DNA from: Reticulitermes speratus
Taxonomy: Eukaryota > Arthropoda > Insecta > Blattodea > Rhinotermitidae
Length of the DNA: 64,000 nt
Direction of reading: 5' to 3'
Assembly: GCA_021186555.1 (NCBI GenBank)
Contig: JAJKFL010000042.1
Coordinates: 42,631,980 to 42,695,979, forward strand
Position numbers and translations under genes: made by a program. Shown here piece after piece: positions 53,035 to 61,784 of this stretch. Each line of letters begins with the position of its first letter. Position 1 is the first letter of the stretch. Under the pieces are notes generated by a model. It was given only the letters and a program-made list of their open reading frames with translations. It was not told where the DNA came from and made no database searches.

Positions 53035-53519
53035 ACCCCGCATCTGTTTTTAGATATCCCAACTGGGCTGTTCTGTTTAGGATTCCCTACTAACAGTTTT
53101 TAACATGTCTTACCCCTTTCCTACTGTTGCATGCGTCGGTTATCTCATCCTCGATTCGATTACCTCACGAGTATGTGGTGAAGAGTGCCAATTATGAAGC
53201 GCTTTTTGTACAGCTTTCTGTGTCTTTCTGTTACTTCCTGTGTGTTAACGTCCTAAGGGAAACCGAATTCCATTTTCGTCGCGGCAGACGCGGAATAGCG
53301 GCGTTGAGACTAAACAAGCTGCGCGATGTGGGGTGTGTGAATACGTCAGAAGACGACACAGCCGCCGAGAGAAGTTGCTCCAGTATCATTTGTTTGTTTG
53401 ACATCCAGTTGCGCCGTTCCAAACTCGTCCACAACATACAGACTTTGCATCTCTTCTCCCATCAAGAAAGGGAAAGAACGTTTGTCATCTTGTATTAGAA
53501 CTGATTCACTATAGTATAT
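53035..53519. other. No gene recognised
   Basis: A 123-codon plus frame (53127-53498) has no motif I recognise. No repeat family is seen. Confidence 0.45.
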
Positions 53520-53530
53520 GTGGAGCCGGG

Positions 53531-53789
53531 GCCCTCGCACCACAGCCTTAAGGCTTTTGTGCAACCCCAATGAAGATGATGAGGATGAGCAGTTTTTTTT
53601 ACCAATTTTTTTACAATTAATGGAGCACCAGTGGAATGAAATCGACAGGGGAAAACCGACAACTCGGAGAAAAACCTGTCCCAGTGCCACTTTGTCCACC
53701 ACAAATCTCACATGGACTTGACCTGGGACCTAACCCCGGGCCTCCGTGGTGACAGGCCGGCGACTAACCGCCTGAGCCATGGCACGGCC
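53531..53789 (-). mobile_element. SINE-C inserted in a SINE-B, minus strand, 11-bp duplication
   Basis: GTGGAGCCGGG at 53520-53530 and 53790-53800. It carries the full body and the head (minus strand GTGCCATGGCTCAGGCGGTT, box B partly mutated). The duplicated bases are the first bases of the host SINE-B head. Confidence 0.9.
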
Positions 53790-53820
53790 GTGGAGCCGGG
53801 TTGGCATTGTTGGTATAGTG
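53790..53820 (+). mobile_element. SINE-B head fragment (host of two insertions)
   Basis: TGGAGCCGGGTTGGCATTGT then TGGTATAGTG is the start of a SINE-B. It resumes after the MITE at 54163. Confidence 0.85.
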
Positions 53821-54162
53821 TGGTGGTCTTGAAATTCTGAATATCTGTAGAACCCTTGTGACTAAATGTGAATTTTTGCGGATCCCTTTTAAGTAAAAGT
53901 GACCTTTCGGGGTCTACAAATGAAATAAAACTGTTTTAAAACATACTTTTATTTCAAAAGAAAGTTTACGTGCGTTTATAAAAATATGATTTTATTATTG
54001 TTAATTTACACAGAAAATAGGCCCACCGCAGATTATGCACAAAGGTGGCGAAGAAAATAAAAATGCATATAAAATGATCAAAATTACATTAAGTTTCATA
54101 AAAGTGCTTGCGGTACCCCCGAAAGTTGCCTGGGGTTCTGCGGAACACAGTTTGTATACGCC
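53821..54162. mobile_element. hAT-like MITE inside the SINE-B head, 10-bp direct repeat
   Basis: TGGTATAGTG lies at 53811-53820 and 54163-54172. The right end on the minus strand reads TACAAACTGTGTTCCGCAGA then ACCCC, and the left end is TGGTGGTCTTGAAATTC. The element is AT-rich and non-coding. Confidence 0.82.
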
Positions 54163-54425
54163 TGGTATAGTGACTAAGTTACGTGCTGGCCGTCCGAGGA
54201 ATCTTCATTCGATTTCCGATAGTGCCTAGGGCGTCATCTCTTTTCCGAGCGTCCAGACAGGCTCTGGCGCCCACCCAGCCTCCTATTTGATGTTACCGGG
54301 GGTGAAGCCACGGGGACGTCGTCTGATCACTCACGCTGATGTGATGAGTCGGGCTACACCCCCCACCCCCCGTTTCCCATGTGGATTCATAGCGTGTGCA
54401 GGGACAGCTGTGTGTCAACAGTCGC
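54163..54425 (+). mobile_element. SINE-B body (continuation after the MITE)
   Basis: TGGTATAGTGACTAAGTTAC, GTCCAGACAGGCTCTGGCGC, CCACCCAGCCTCCTATTTGA and the end ATGTGGATTCATAGCGTGTG. Confidence 0.84.
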
Positions 54426-54769
54426 CATATGTTTGCGGAGCTTTTCGGATACATATGTAATTTGTCTCGCACTGTTGTTGATTGGTGCTGCGGAAGACTT
54501 CCGATACAAATTCTGTGCAGATCCGGACATACCTGCTCACGAGGTGCAGTGTCTGTTGTGTGAAGTGACGTGTGAAGGCTGTCTGATCTGTCGTTTATAC
54601 GTGTGGTCAGTGGGAACCTTGCTTGCGTCGGAGGACCCGTGGACTATGTCAACTGTGCATTCCTGCACGTATTCGTCCATGTTTCATACTGGCTGTGGCT
54701 CTTAGTCAAACATGTGGTCTCAGCGTCACTCCGCTAAATTGCATAATGTTGCATTACCCGGATATTCCA

Positions 54770-54901
54770 TTCTTCTGGGATAGGACACTGCGTCAGTCGA
54801 TGAACGGACCCCGACGTTGCGCGACACTCGATAAGCACGCTATGTTGCGTCGAAACGTCGGAATCCAACAACGCATGACACAGCGTCGTATCCAAGAAGA
54901 A
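54770..54901. repeat. Foldback element, 132 bp
   Basis: TTCTTCTGGGATAGGACACT pairs with ACAGCGTCGTATCCAAGAAG. The inner parts CCCCGACGTTGCGCGACACT and GTCGAAACGTCGGAATCC pair less well. Confidence 0.75.
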
Positions 54902-54984
54902 CAGAATCCTACACTGCTGCGAAAACCTTAAAACTCGCTTAAATTATAAGCTGTCGGGGGGGGGGGGGGGGCGTAGTTTGACAC

Positions 54985-55226
54985 TGTATGAAAACAGCGT
55001 GCTGAGCAGAATAATTGAATCTAAGAGACAGCAAGTAACAAGATGCTGGAGAAAATTGTATAATAAAGGGCTTCATACTCTAAAAGTTATGGTTATTAAA
55101 TCGAGGGTGGGCAGAACATATAGCACGGATGGGAGAGATGACATTCATAGAGTGTTACGAGAAGGGAAGAGATTAATTGAAGGATACGTGGGTGTAGGCT
55201 TACGTGCGAGAATGTTATTAAGATGA
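54985..55226 (+). pseudogene. C-terminal fragment of a second non-LTR retrotransposon type
   Basis: ENSVLSRIIESKRQQVTRCW, RKLYNKGLHTL, MVIKSRVGRTY and HRVLREGKR follow the order of a common arthropod LINE C-terminus (RVLSRIFGPKRDEVTGGWRK, RMIKSRRMRWAGHVARMG, GKPEGKRPLGRPRRRW). The middle and end are scrambled by small indels. It differs from the 21.6-kb family. Confidence 0.65.
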
Positions 55227-55227
55227 G

Positions 55228-55407
55228 CCAATCCCGGTGGCCGTGCGGCCTAATGCGTAGGTCTGCAACCGCTTGATTGCTTGGATCGCGGGTTTGTATC
55301 CCGCCGAGGGCATGGATTTTCGTATCTTGTGTTTGTTGTGTGTTGTGCAGGTAGCGACCTCTGCGACGAGCTGATCACTAGTTCACATGAGCCCTAACGG
55401 GTGTGTG
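55228..55407 (+). mobile_element. SINE-A, plus strand, 3' end lost at a SINE-B
   Basis: Head CAATCCCGGTGGCCGTGCGG, box B GCGGGTTTGTATCCCGCCGA, body GTAGCGACCTCTGCGACGAG. The tail is replaced by a SINE-B head at 55408. Confidence 0.82.
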
Positions 55408-55532
55408 ATGGGCCGGTGTAGCGACTCGCTACGGACTGGACGGTCCGGGGATCGAATCCCGGTGGGGGGGGCGAGATTTTCCACACCCGCCCACACCGTC
55501 CTTGGGGTCCACCCAACGTCTTATACAATACG
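55408..55532 (+). mobile_element. SINE-B 5' half, plus strand
   Basis: GGGCCGGTGTAGCGACTCGC, GGGGATCGAATCCCGGTGGG, then GGGGTCCACCCAACGTC. It stops at ACAATACG before the middle block, so 3' truncated. Confidence 0.85.
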
Positions 55533-55829
55533 ATTGTAACCTGGTCTCACACTTCGTGAGGTGTGTTCACCTACAGTGTGAAAGACCGTGTGATTCCTGT
55601 TTAGGTCTCATATCTATTTTTACATCGACGTTGTTTAATGAAGATATTGCGTTACGACTGATGTTTCCCCCACGAGGTTCCTTCTTCCACGAAGAGGGTT
55701 GGCGCGTGGCACACGGATGCAACTGAGAACCAAATGATCCAGCTGTGGGAGGGTATTCCTCCTACAAAATATCGCTTTGAACTGCCCAAGTTGTACGCTT
55801 TCAAAGGAGGAGACGGGAGCTCGGCCGGT
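55533..55829. other. No gene recognised
   Basis: No supported feature. Confidence 0.45.
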
Positions 55830-56035
55830 ATGATGTGGGTTGGACTACCGAGGAATCGTGGTTCGTTTCTTAGCAGAAGTGAGAGCTCTTTTCCAAGGAG
55901 TCCAGGCCTGCAGGGGGCCTTCCCAGTTTCCCGTTGAATGAGTACTTAGGGTAAAGTGGCCGAGGTATGTTCCTCACCCCTCGCCCATAATCCTTCACGG
56001 CGTAATACTTAATGAAGCGCGGACAGTTATACCTT
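55830..56035 (+). mobile_element. SINE-B, plus strand, strongly diverged
   Basis: GAGGAATCGTGGTTCG, GGCCTTCCCAGTTTCCCGTT, GGGTAAAGTGGCCGAGGTAT and TCACGGCGTAATACTTAATG in family order. Confidence 0.6.
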
Positions 56036-56044
56036 GTACCTCAA

Positions 56045-56313
56045 GCGAAGGTTGCACAAATCCCGGGCGTCTGGTCGCTCGGTCGACTAAATTTTGTAGG
56101 TTGGCGCCTGATATTTTCAGTGTAGGTATTGCAGCTTTTTTACCCCAACATGCCAACACGTGCACCAATCAGAAAGGGCGAGATAACAGTGGGGTTCACA
56201 GTCACTCCAGAATTGTGGATCCTAAGTATGGAACGTAATTCATGTCACCCTTCTGGCGTCTGGAATTTGGGAATGGCTCCTAGATTTGTGAAAAATTTGT
56301 GGACCTGTGTGTG
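56045..56313. mobile_element. hAT-like MITE (family F), long variant
   Basis: GGTTGCACAAATCCCGGGCG at the left, TGGAACGTAATTCATGTCAC inside and AAATTTGTGGACCTGTGTGT at the right. About 100 extra bases in the middle compared with the other copies. Confidence 0.65.
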
Positions 56314-56416
56314 AAGCGATAATGTCAAGACACTCTACACTTGTTTCTGAAAATAACAAAGTATAAGAAGTAAAGAGAGCACAAACAAGACAGGCAGTGT
56401 ACTTGTAAGTAACATT

Positions 56417-56944
56417 GAGGGGCGTTCGCGTAAGCAATTTTGCCGTGAAAAAGCATTAAGTATTACGTATGAGTGTGTGTCTGTATTCTGGCCTTAGTTA
56501 TCCGGCATGCAAATCCCATCTTTTCTGCGCCGTGTTACATTATCATGTGTGGCCTGTCTGGCTCTACGATATTTTTCAACATTATCTTAAAAACGGCACG
56601 ATTTTCGGAAGATCGTTATTGAACATAAAATTTACGTTCTAATTTTCTCTACAGCTTTTGTCTGTAGCATTTCTCATTATAAGAAGAATTCAGCGAGATA
56701 TTACCATACGTGTACGTAGGTCGTCATGTAAAGTACCCGTCATTGTTGTTAGATTTTAATGAAACTTGAATTTTCTCGACAGATATTAAAAAAGATACTC
56801 AAATATCAAATTTCATGAAAATCCGTCCAGTGGGAGCCGAGTTGTTCCATGCGGACTGACAGACGGACACGCAGGCGGACGGACGGACGGACGGACAGAC
56901 ATGACGAAATTAATAGTCGCTTTTCGCAGTTTTGCGAATGCGTC
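56417..56944 (-). mobile_element. MITE-E copy 4
   Basis: GGGGCGTTCGCGTAAGCAAT at the left and, on the minus strand, GACGCATTCGCAAAACTGCG at the right. Contains GGACGGACGGACGGACGGAC at 56877-56896. No clear duplication. Confidence 0.83.
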
Positions 56945-57179
56945 TAAAACGACTCAATAAAATCCTATTCGGTTGTCAGTTGGAGCTTCGTGATAAACGA
57001 CAGATTCCTACCTGCACAAGAATTACATAGTGTCAGGGCGGGGGAGTGGATGTCGACATTTGCACGTGTTATGTTACCATCAGAAAAAACGTGTAGTAAG
57101 AGAGAGCACTGACTACTTAAAAGCCCATGCGAGCAGCATTTTACACTTTGATTTCAGGCTTCCGCCACGATGTTGATGA

Positions 57180-57346
57180 AATCTGTGGTCTTCTGGGTAA
57201 TTACACGGCGTCGTGTGGTCATTATTTACCGACGTTTCGGGACAACGTATCGGTCCCATCATCACGGGTCAAGATTCCAAGTACTTGGAAACGTTGGTAA
57301 ATAATTACCACACGACGCCGTGTAATTACCCAGAAGACCGCAGATT
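57180..57346. repeat. K-type foldback element, near-perfect arms
   Basis: AATCTGTGGTCTTCTGGGTA continuing TTACACGGCGTCGTGTGG is the complement of CCACACGACGCCGTGTAATT, ACCCAGAAGACCGCAGATT. Arms of about 60 bases have few mismatches. Between them are GACGTTTCGGGACAACGTAT and CATCATCACGGGTCAAG. GATTTCAGGCTTCCGCCACG precedes the left arm. Confidence 0.92.
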
Positions 57347-57845
57347 TGAGCATTTTACACATTTGTTAAAATACAAGAAAGATAAAACATGATAAGTTTA
57401 CTCTTTGCTCGTATGCGTAGAGAAATTAATCGTATCAGTGATTGGAAATGAAGCTTTTCATGCAAACACAGGTCAGTAATTGCGCTGGCGTTGATGAATT
57501 TACTTATTTTCGTACGTTGGTCACACGATATGCGGAAATGGAGCCATTCAAATTACAACGCCTACAAGTAGAAGCTGCTGTTGGTGGAACTATATTCGTG
57601 GTATTTTAGTTCTCCAGTACGATGTCCTTCTGTGATTCTTGCAGGATGTTACTTTAAATGTATGGCCGCGTTGTGACCCCAATTCCCATGATCCACATGC
57701 TGAGTGTCGAATTGATTTCGTCAAAAAGGGAGGGGAATTCTTACAAATGCTCATGACGTTATAGGAAAGTTTCTTTGTCTTGCAGTTCAAAAGTGATGCA
57801 GTCGAGACAGTTTGTACTGAAGTATTCTTCATTACATAAAAAAGT
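57347..57845. other. No gene recognised
   Basis: No supported feature. Confidence 0.5.
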
Positions 57846-58135
57846 AAAGCTATCCCTCCCTATAGAGGCCTGGATAGGCCCTGAGGGGTCGAGGATATTG
57901 AGGCTCCCTAACTTCCAGACAGTCGGCACATTTGGTGGTAAAGTTGTCAGCCCTGCACTTCGGCCGACTTTGTCCCCCAGGAAGTATTCCTGGTACTCAT
58001 TTCTGTCGACCCCAGGGCCATAGTGCGGCCGGAAGGATTAAGTCAATGAAAAATTCCAGTGACTCCATCGGGAATGGAACCCGCGACCTTCCGGCTTGTA
58101 GCGCAGTGCGTCAACCATCTGCGCCACCGCATGCC
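57846..58135 (-). mobile_element. SINE-D copy 2, full length, minus strand
   Basis: The minus-strand head GGGCATGCGGTGGCGCAGAT, GGTTGACGCACTGCGCTACA and box B CGCGGGTTCCATTCCCGATG form a tRNA-like region. The body ends at the left with AGGCCTGGATAGGCCCTGAG. It gives the uninterrupted form of the copy at 19.45 kb. Confidence 0.88.
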
Positions 58136-58440
58136 CCATTCTTCATTCCGTACTTCACATAAACTGATGGGAGGTTAGGCTTCGGAGCTGAAGGCAAAGC
58201 GGATAACCCGGTATATTTCTTTGTCCGCCCTATCTGGGAGATGATTTCATTGAATATGTTTTCAGCCTTGGTTCAGGCACGAAGAAACGGTTTTCCCGTC
58301 ATAGTTTAATCTTAAACAAACAGAGTAATTTTTTGTAACGTCACCAATGCAAGTAGCCTACTGGTGTTCCGTGATTTACGCAGAACGTAATTGTGTATGC
58401 CGACATTATTGCCACTTGCTTGGTGTCATTGCCTTTAATT
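58136..58440. other. No gene recognised
   Basis: No supported feature. Confidence 0.45.
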
Positions 58441-58690
58441 TCTGACTTGCTACGGGGTGAGCGATTCGGGGTTCGAATCCGTCTGGTTCAAGAGGTTTTA
58501 AATTCAACACACCCATCCAGACCGACCCTGGGGCCCAGTAGGTACCTGGGCCATTTTCTGAGGGTAAAACGGCCAGGGCGTGGCGTTAACCCCCATTCCC
58601 GTCTAGCACCGAGGTTATGAATGAGTGGAGTTATACCTCTGCTTCGCCCCTGTGCCTTCATGGCCTGTTGGGGAAGGTCTTTACCTTTTG
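58441..58690 (+). mobile_element. SINE-B, plus strand, head partly lost
   Basis: Starts near CTTGCTACGGGGTGAGCGAT with box B GGGGTTCGAATCCGTC, then CCAGACCGACCCTGGGGCCC, AAAACGGCCAGGGCGTGGCG, and tail TGCCTTCATGGCCTGTTGGG. Confidence 0.9.
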
Positions 58691-58980
58691 CCATTAATTT
58701 TTATTTAAATATAAGTAATGAAATACATTTATTGCATTTCATTTTGTACCTTCACAGGTCGCGTTTATTTTTTATTTTAGTCAACTAATGTTGTTTTAAT
58801 AAGAATTAAACTTAAAGTAATTAATACGTAATCGCGTTAATTCGAAATTCGCGTGCTTCTGGAATATCCCTTTTGAGCCCTATCCTCCGAAATGAAAATA
58901 CGTGACTAAAATTACCCAGGTCGGAATCTAAACGTGATCTGTGCGATATTTGCTAAGAGTGTTTATTATGAAGTTAGAGT

Positions 58981-59136
58981 CTTCTGTGATGTGAGGACCT
59001 GTAGACCGGTAGAAACACGGTGACGTTTCAGAGGAACCTGATGTTCATCATCAGGGCAATTACCCTGGTGAGGAGACGAGGTGCCACGAAACGTCGCTGT
59101 GTTTCTACCGGTCTGCGTGTCTTCACATCACAGAAG
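58981..59136. repeat. Foldback element, 156 bp
   Basis: CTTCTGTGATGTGAGGAC, GACCGGTAGAAACAC and their complements GTGTTTCTACCGGTC, TCACATCACAGAAG form the arms. The inner parts carry GACGTTTCAGAGGAACCTGA, CATCATCAGGGCAATTACCC and CCACGAAACGTCGCTG. Confidence 0.85.
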
Positions 59137-59970
59137 GCACTGTCTTCACAGTCGCTGCAGGGAGAACACGGAACGTTACATCTTTAAGATGCTTGTGCTT
59201 GGCGGTAGCTACTTCTGCGCATGTTTGTAACGTACGAAGGAAGAATGGTTTGATGCTGAACAAAGTGGATGAAATTGAACCAAGATGATGCGTCACCGCC
59301 ATAAACATGGTGTAGGTGTCTTCCTTCACACGGTCATGTAACTTTAACCGAGGTTAATGTAAAGACTTGTAGTGGGGCGTTTTGTGTTAATTTTGTTAAT
59401 AAGTTGGTACGGCCAGTGAACGCAATCGCCAGTTACCACGTTCTCAAATATACGCTAATAGCATTTCGTCAGTTGGTGCTTTGTTGGCAAGACAGCATTA
59501 CTATGCAAGGCTTCGTCAGTGGTTCTGTCCTGAATGGAATATAAAGCATTTTGTCATAGTGTCCTTCTCTACTGTGGAAATACAGACAAGAAAGGCAAAA
59601 AGGGGAAGATTGGCCACAGAATTTGTAGAGTGGAAGAGATTTATTTTACTTGAAGATGCGCGTTTGAACAGATTCGGTCAGAGGCTGATGTGAACGTGTT
59701 TGTGAGCCCCATTCACACTGTGTACGATATTATGCCTCAACACTTGAGTAGTTTCTTTGAGACGTGTGTTTTGCGTGCATTGTAATGCACAGTTTATCAA
59801 GCCGTTTGTCGCGGACTCTGTCTGCCCGATCACTCTTTTCACCTTTTGCGAAGCAGTAGGAGAAATATTTTAAAAAATCCAAATTTAATGGAAAGTGAAA
59901 AGCTGTTTTATCACAGCCTTTCTAAACATATTTTGAAATTATTTAATACTCTTTACTCTTGATGCGGTTA
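59137..59970. other. No gene recognised
   Basis: A 70-codon plus frame at 59481-59693 has no motif. Otherwise nothing named. Confidence 0.5.
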
Positions 59971-59971
59971 G

Positions 59972-60076
59972 ATGGACGGATGGATAGATAGATAGCCAGC
60001 AAGACAAACAGACAGACAGGTAGATAGATAGATAGATAGATGGGTGGACGGATGGATGGATGATGGATAGATAGAT
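59972..60076. repeat. (GATA)/(GATG)/(GACA) microsatellite
   Basis: GATGGACGGATGGATAGATA, CAGACAGACAGGTAGATAG and GGATGGATGATGGATAGATA in succession. Confidence 0.9.
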
Positions 60077-60079
60077 GCG

Positions 60080-60246
60080 GGAGTGCACAAATTTTTCAAA
60101 AATCCATGTGCCACTTCAAAATTCTAGGCACCAGCTGGGTGACATGAAGCAAGTTCCTTACTGATTGAGGGCCCTTAAATATTAGCCGCCACCGTAAAAA
60201 ATTTAGTCGTCTCGGCGACCTGGCTCCCGGGATTTGTGAAGCCCTG
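60080..60246. mobile_element. hAT-like MITE (family F)
   Basis: GCGGGAGTGCACAAATTTTT left end, right end AAATCCCGGGAGC-type on the minus strand. The interior GGTGACATGAAGCAAGTTCC is the complement of the 34.6-kb copy. It sits next to the GATA microsatellite. Confidence 0.72.
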
Positions 60247-60454
60247 GGTAGGGGCGTAGATAGATAAATCAATCAACAAATGAAATATGTTGCGCCGTCA
60301 CTAATAACATTTTAGTTAAGTCAGGGAATATTTTGACGTCTGTGTTATGTAACGCAAGCTAGTTGAACTAATAAATTTGTCTATCTAGTCAGGTACTTCG
60401 GCACGCATAGAATTCTGTTATTTTCGGTACAGGTTACGGGATGTTTTTTTTTCT

Positions 60455-60660
60455 TCCGTAACATGTCCAGACTGTTTCTGGAGCCAACATCTTATTCGAT
60501 CGGTACTGGGTTGTTTCCCAGGAGTGAAGCGACCGGAGCGTGAAGTTCACCACTCATGTCCATCTAGTGGCCACGGTTAAGAATGAGTTGAGTTACACCT
60601 GTACTTTCCCTATATGGATGGCATCATGGTCTGGACAGGGAAAACGTTACCTGTATCTTT
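60455..60660 (+). mobile_element. SINE-B 3' part, plus strand, diverged
   Basis: CCAGGAGTGAAGCGACCGGA, AAGAATGAGTTGAGTTACAC and GGATGGCATCATGGTCTGGA in order. Head absent. Confidence 0.78.
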
Positions 60661-61040
60661 TAGTAATTTGCAGTAGGGTATTTTGATAAGCTAATTGTTT
60701 GTAATTTAGTCAAATAATTCCCTGTTTTTGTAGAACTCCAGGGTACATTACCGTGTTCACATGAGCCACCGGTCCTTGTTGTGAGCGAAGTGAATCCACT
60801 GTCTAATCTGATTTCGTTAGGATCCTTTTTAGTATTGCTATTCCATCTACGCTTAGGTCTCTTAACGTTTTTCAACCAAACTTTGCTTGCATAGATCATC
60901 CCCCGTGGATGATTATTTATCATATTTGTTGTTAGTTTTGTTGTTATTGCTGTTGCGTTTAGGGTTTTTTGGCAGGGGCAAAGTTTACCTTATATAGGCA
61001 TACCGCATTACACGTGTCCACAAAGAAACTGGATACTTGC
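60661..61040. other. No gene recognised
   Basis: No supported feature. Confidence 0.45.
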
Positions 61041-61044
61041 GTGA

Positions 61045-61300
61045 TTTCAGGCTTCCGCCGCTGTGTAGATTAGATCTTCGCTCTGCTGGAACATTACGCA
61101 GCTTTGAGTGGTAGTTCTGTACCGACATTTCGGGACAACCTATCGGTTCCATCCTCAAGGGTTAAGAAGTCCAAGAAGAACGCCCTTCTTGGACTTTTTG
61201 GCCCTTGAAGATGGGACCGATAGGTTGTCCCGAAACGTCGGTACAGAACCAGCACTGAACGCTGCGTAATGTCCCAGAAGAGCGAAGATCTCAAAATGGA
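61045..61300. repeat. K-type foldback element, largest
   Basis: AGATCTTCGCTCTGCTGGAA (61072) is complementary to TCCCAGAAGAGCGAAGATCT (ending 61291). The arms continue through GGTAGTTCTGTACCGACATT and TCGGGACAACCTATCGGTTC to a centre AAGTCCAAGAAG/CTTCTTGGACTT. GTGATTTCAGGCTTCCGCCG precedes it. Less than 500 bases upstream of the SIPA1L acceptor. Confidence 0.92.
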
Positions 61301-61611
61301 TGTAGTAGCCCAAGTTCTGTTTCTGGCTATACTCCTTTTTATGATGCGCAGTGCGTGTCTGTTGACAACAGGAAGGGTCTTTGTGATCCAGGAAGTGTGG
61401 TATGGGACAGAAGTTGTCAAGAAAGTTAAGTTTCGGCACTAAAACATTGCAGACAGGATACCTGAGTTCAATTGCTGAAGCAGTTAAGAATGTAAGGGGC
61501 GGCATGGGAACGGTTTGAATTAGTCATTATGTTGGAGAGAGGGCATGGAGTTGAAAACGCCAAATATATTCTGCCGCGTTTCGTATACGGGTTCCTTATG
61601 TTGATCTTATA

Positions 61612-61784
61612 TTCCAAGTAAAACTTTTCACAGAGTGTAGTGTGTTGATGTTTATGTGTTGATTTTATGTACCAACTCAACTGTGCACAGACTGTAGTGT
61701 ATTATTGATGTTTGTGTTTTGATTTTGTGTTCCAAGTAAACTCTTCATATACTGTAATATATTGATGTTTATATTTTGTTTCAG
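61612..61784 (+). repeat. 58-60 bp tandem repeat (about three units) running into the splice acceptor
   Basis: Units begin at 61612, 61670 and 61730, each opening with TWCCAASTMAA and containing CTGTARTR.. and TTGATGTTTRT. Unit lengths are 58 and 60 bases. The third is cut at 55 bases by the exon boundary. The polypyrimidine tract of the SIPA1L acceptor is the end of the third unit. Confidence 0.8.
61772..61784 (+). promoter_or_regulatory. 3' splice acceptor of the SIPA1L exon
   Basis: A T-rich tract (TATTTTGTTTCAG) ends in AG at 61783-61784. It is the only acceptor I see that keeps the exon open and leaves codon 1 as CGT in phase 0. The open frame extends three codons further upstream from a TTG, but that part is the acceptor itself and not coding. 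Confidence 0.85.

Noticed and set aside
53127-53498. 123-codon plus frame as a gene
   Set aside because: No motif, no splice sites of note, and an antisense frame overlaps most of it.
61776-61784. TTG as the translation start of the SIPA1L frame
   Set aside because: These bases are the splice acceptor (TTGTTTCAG). The true N-terminus must lie in an upstream exon.
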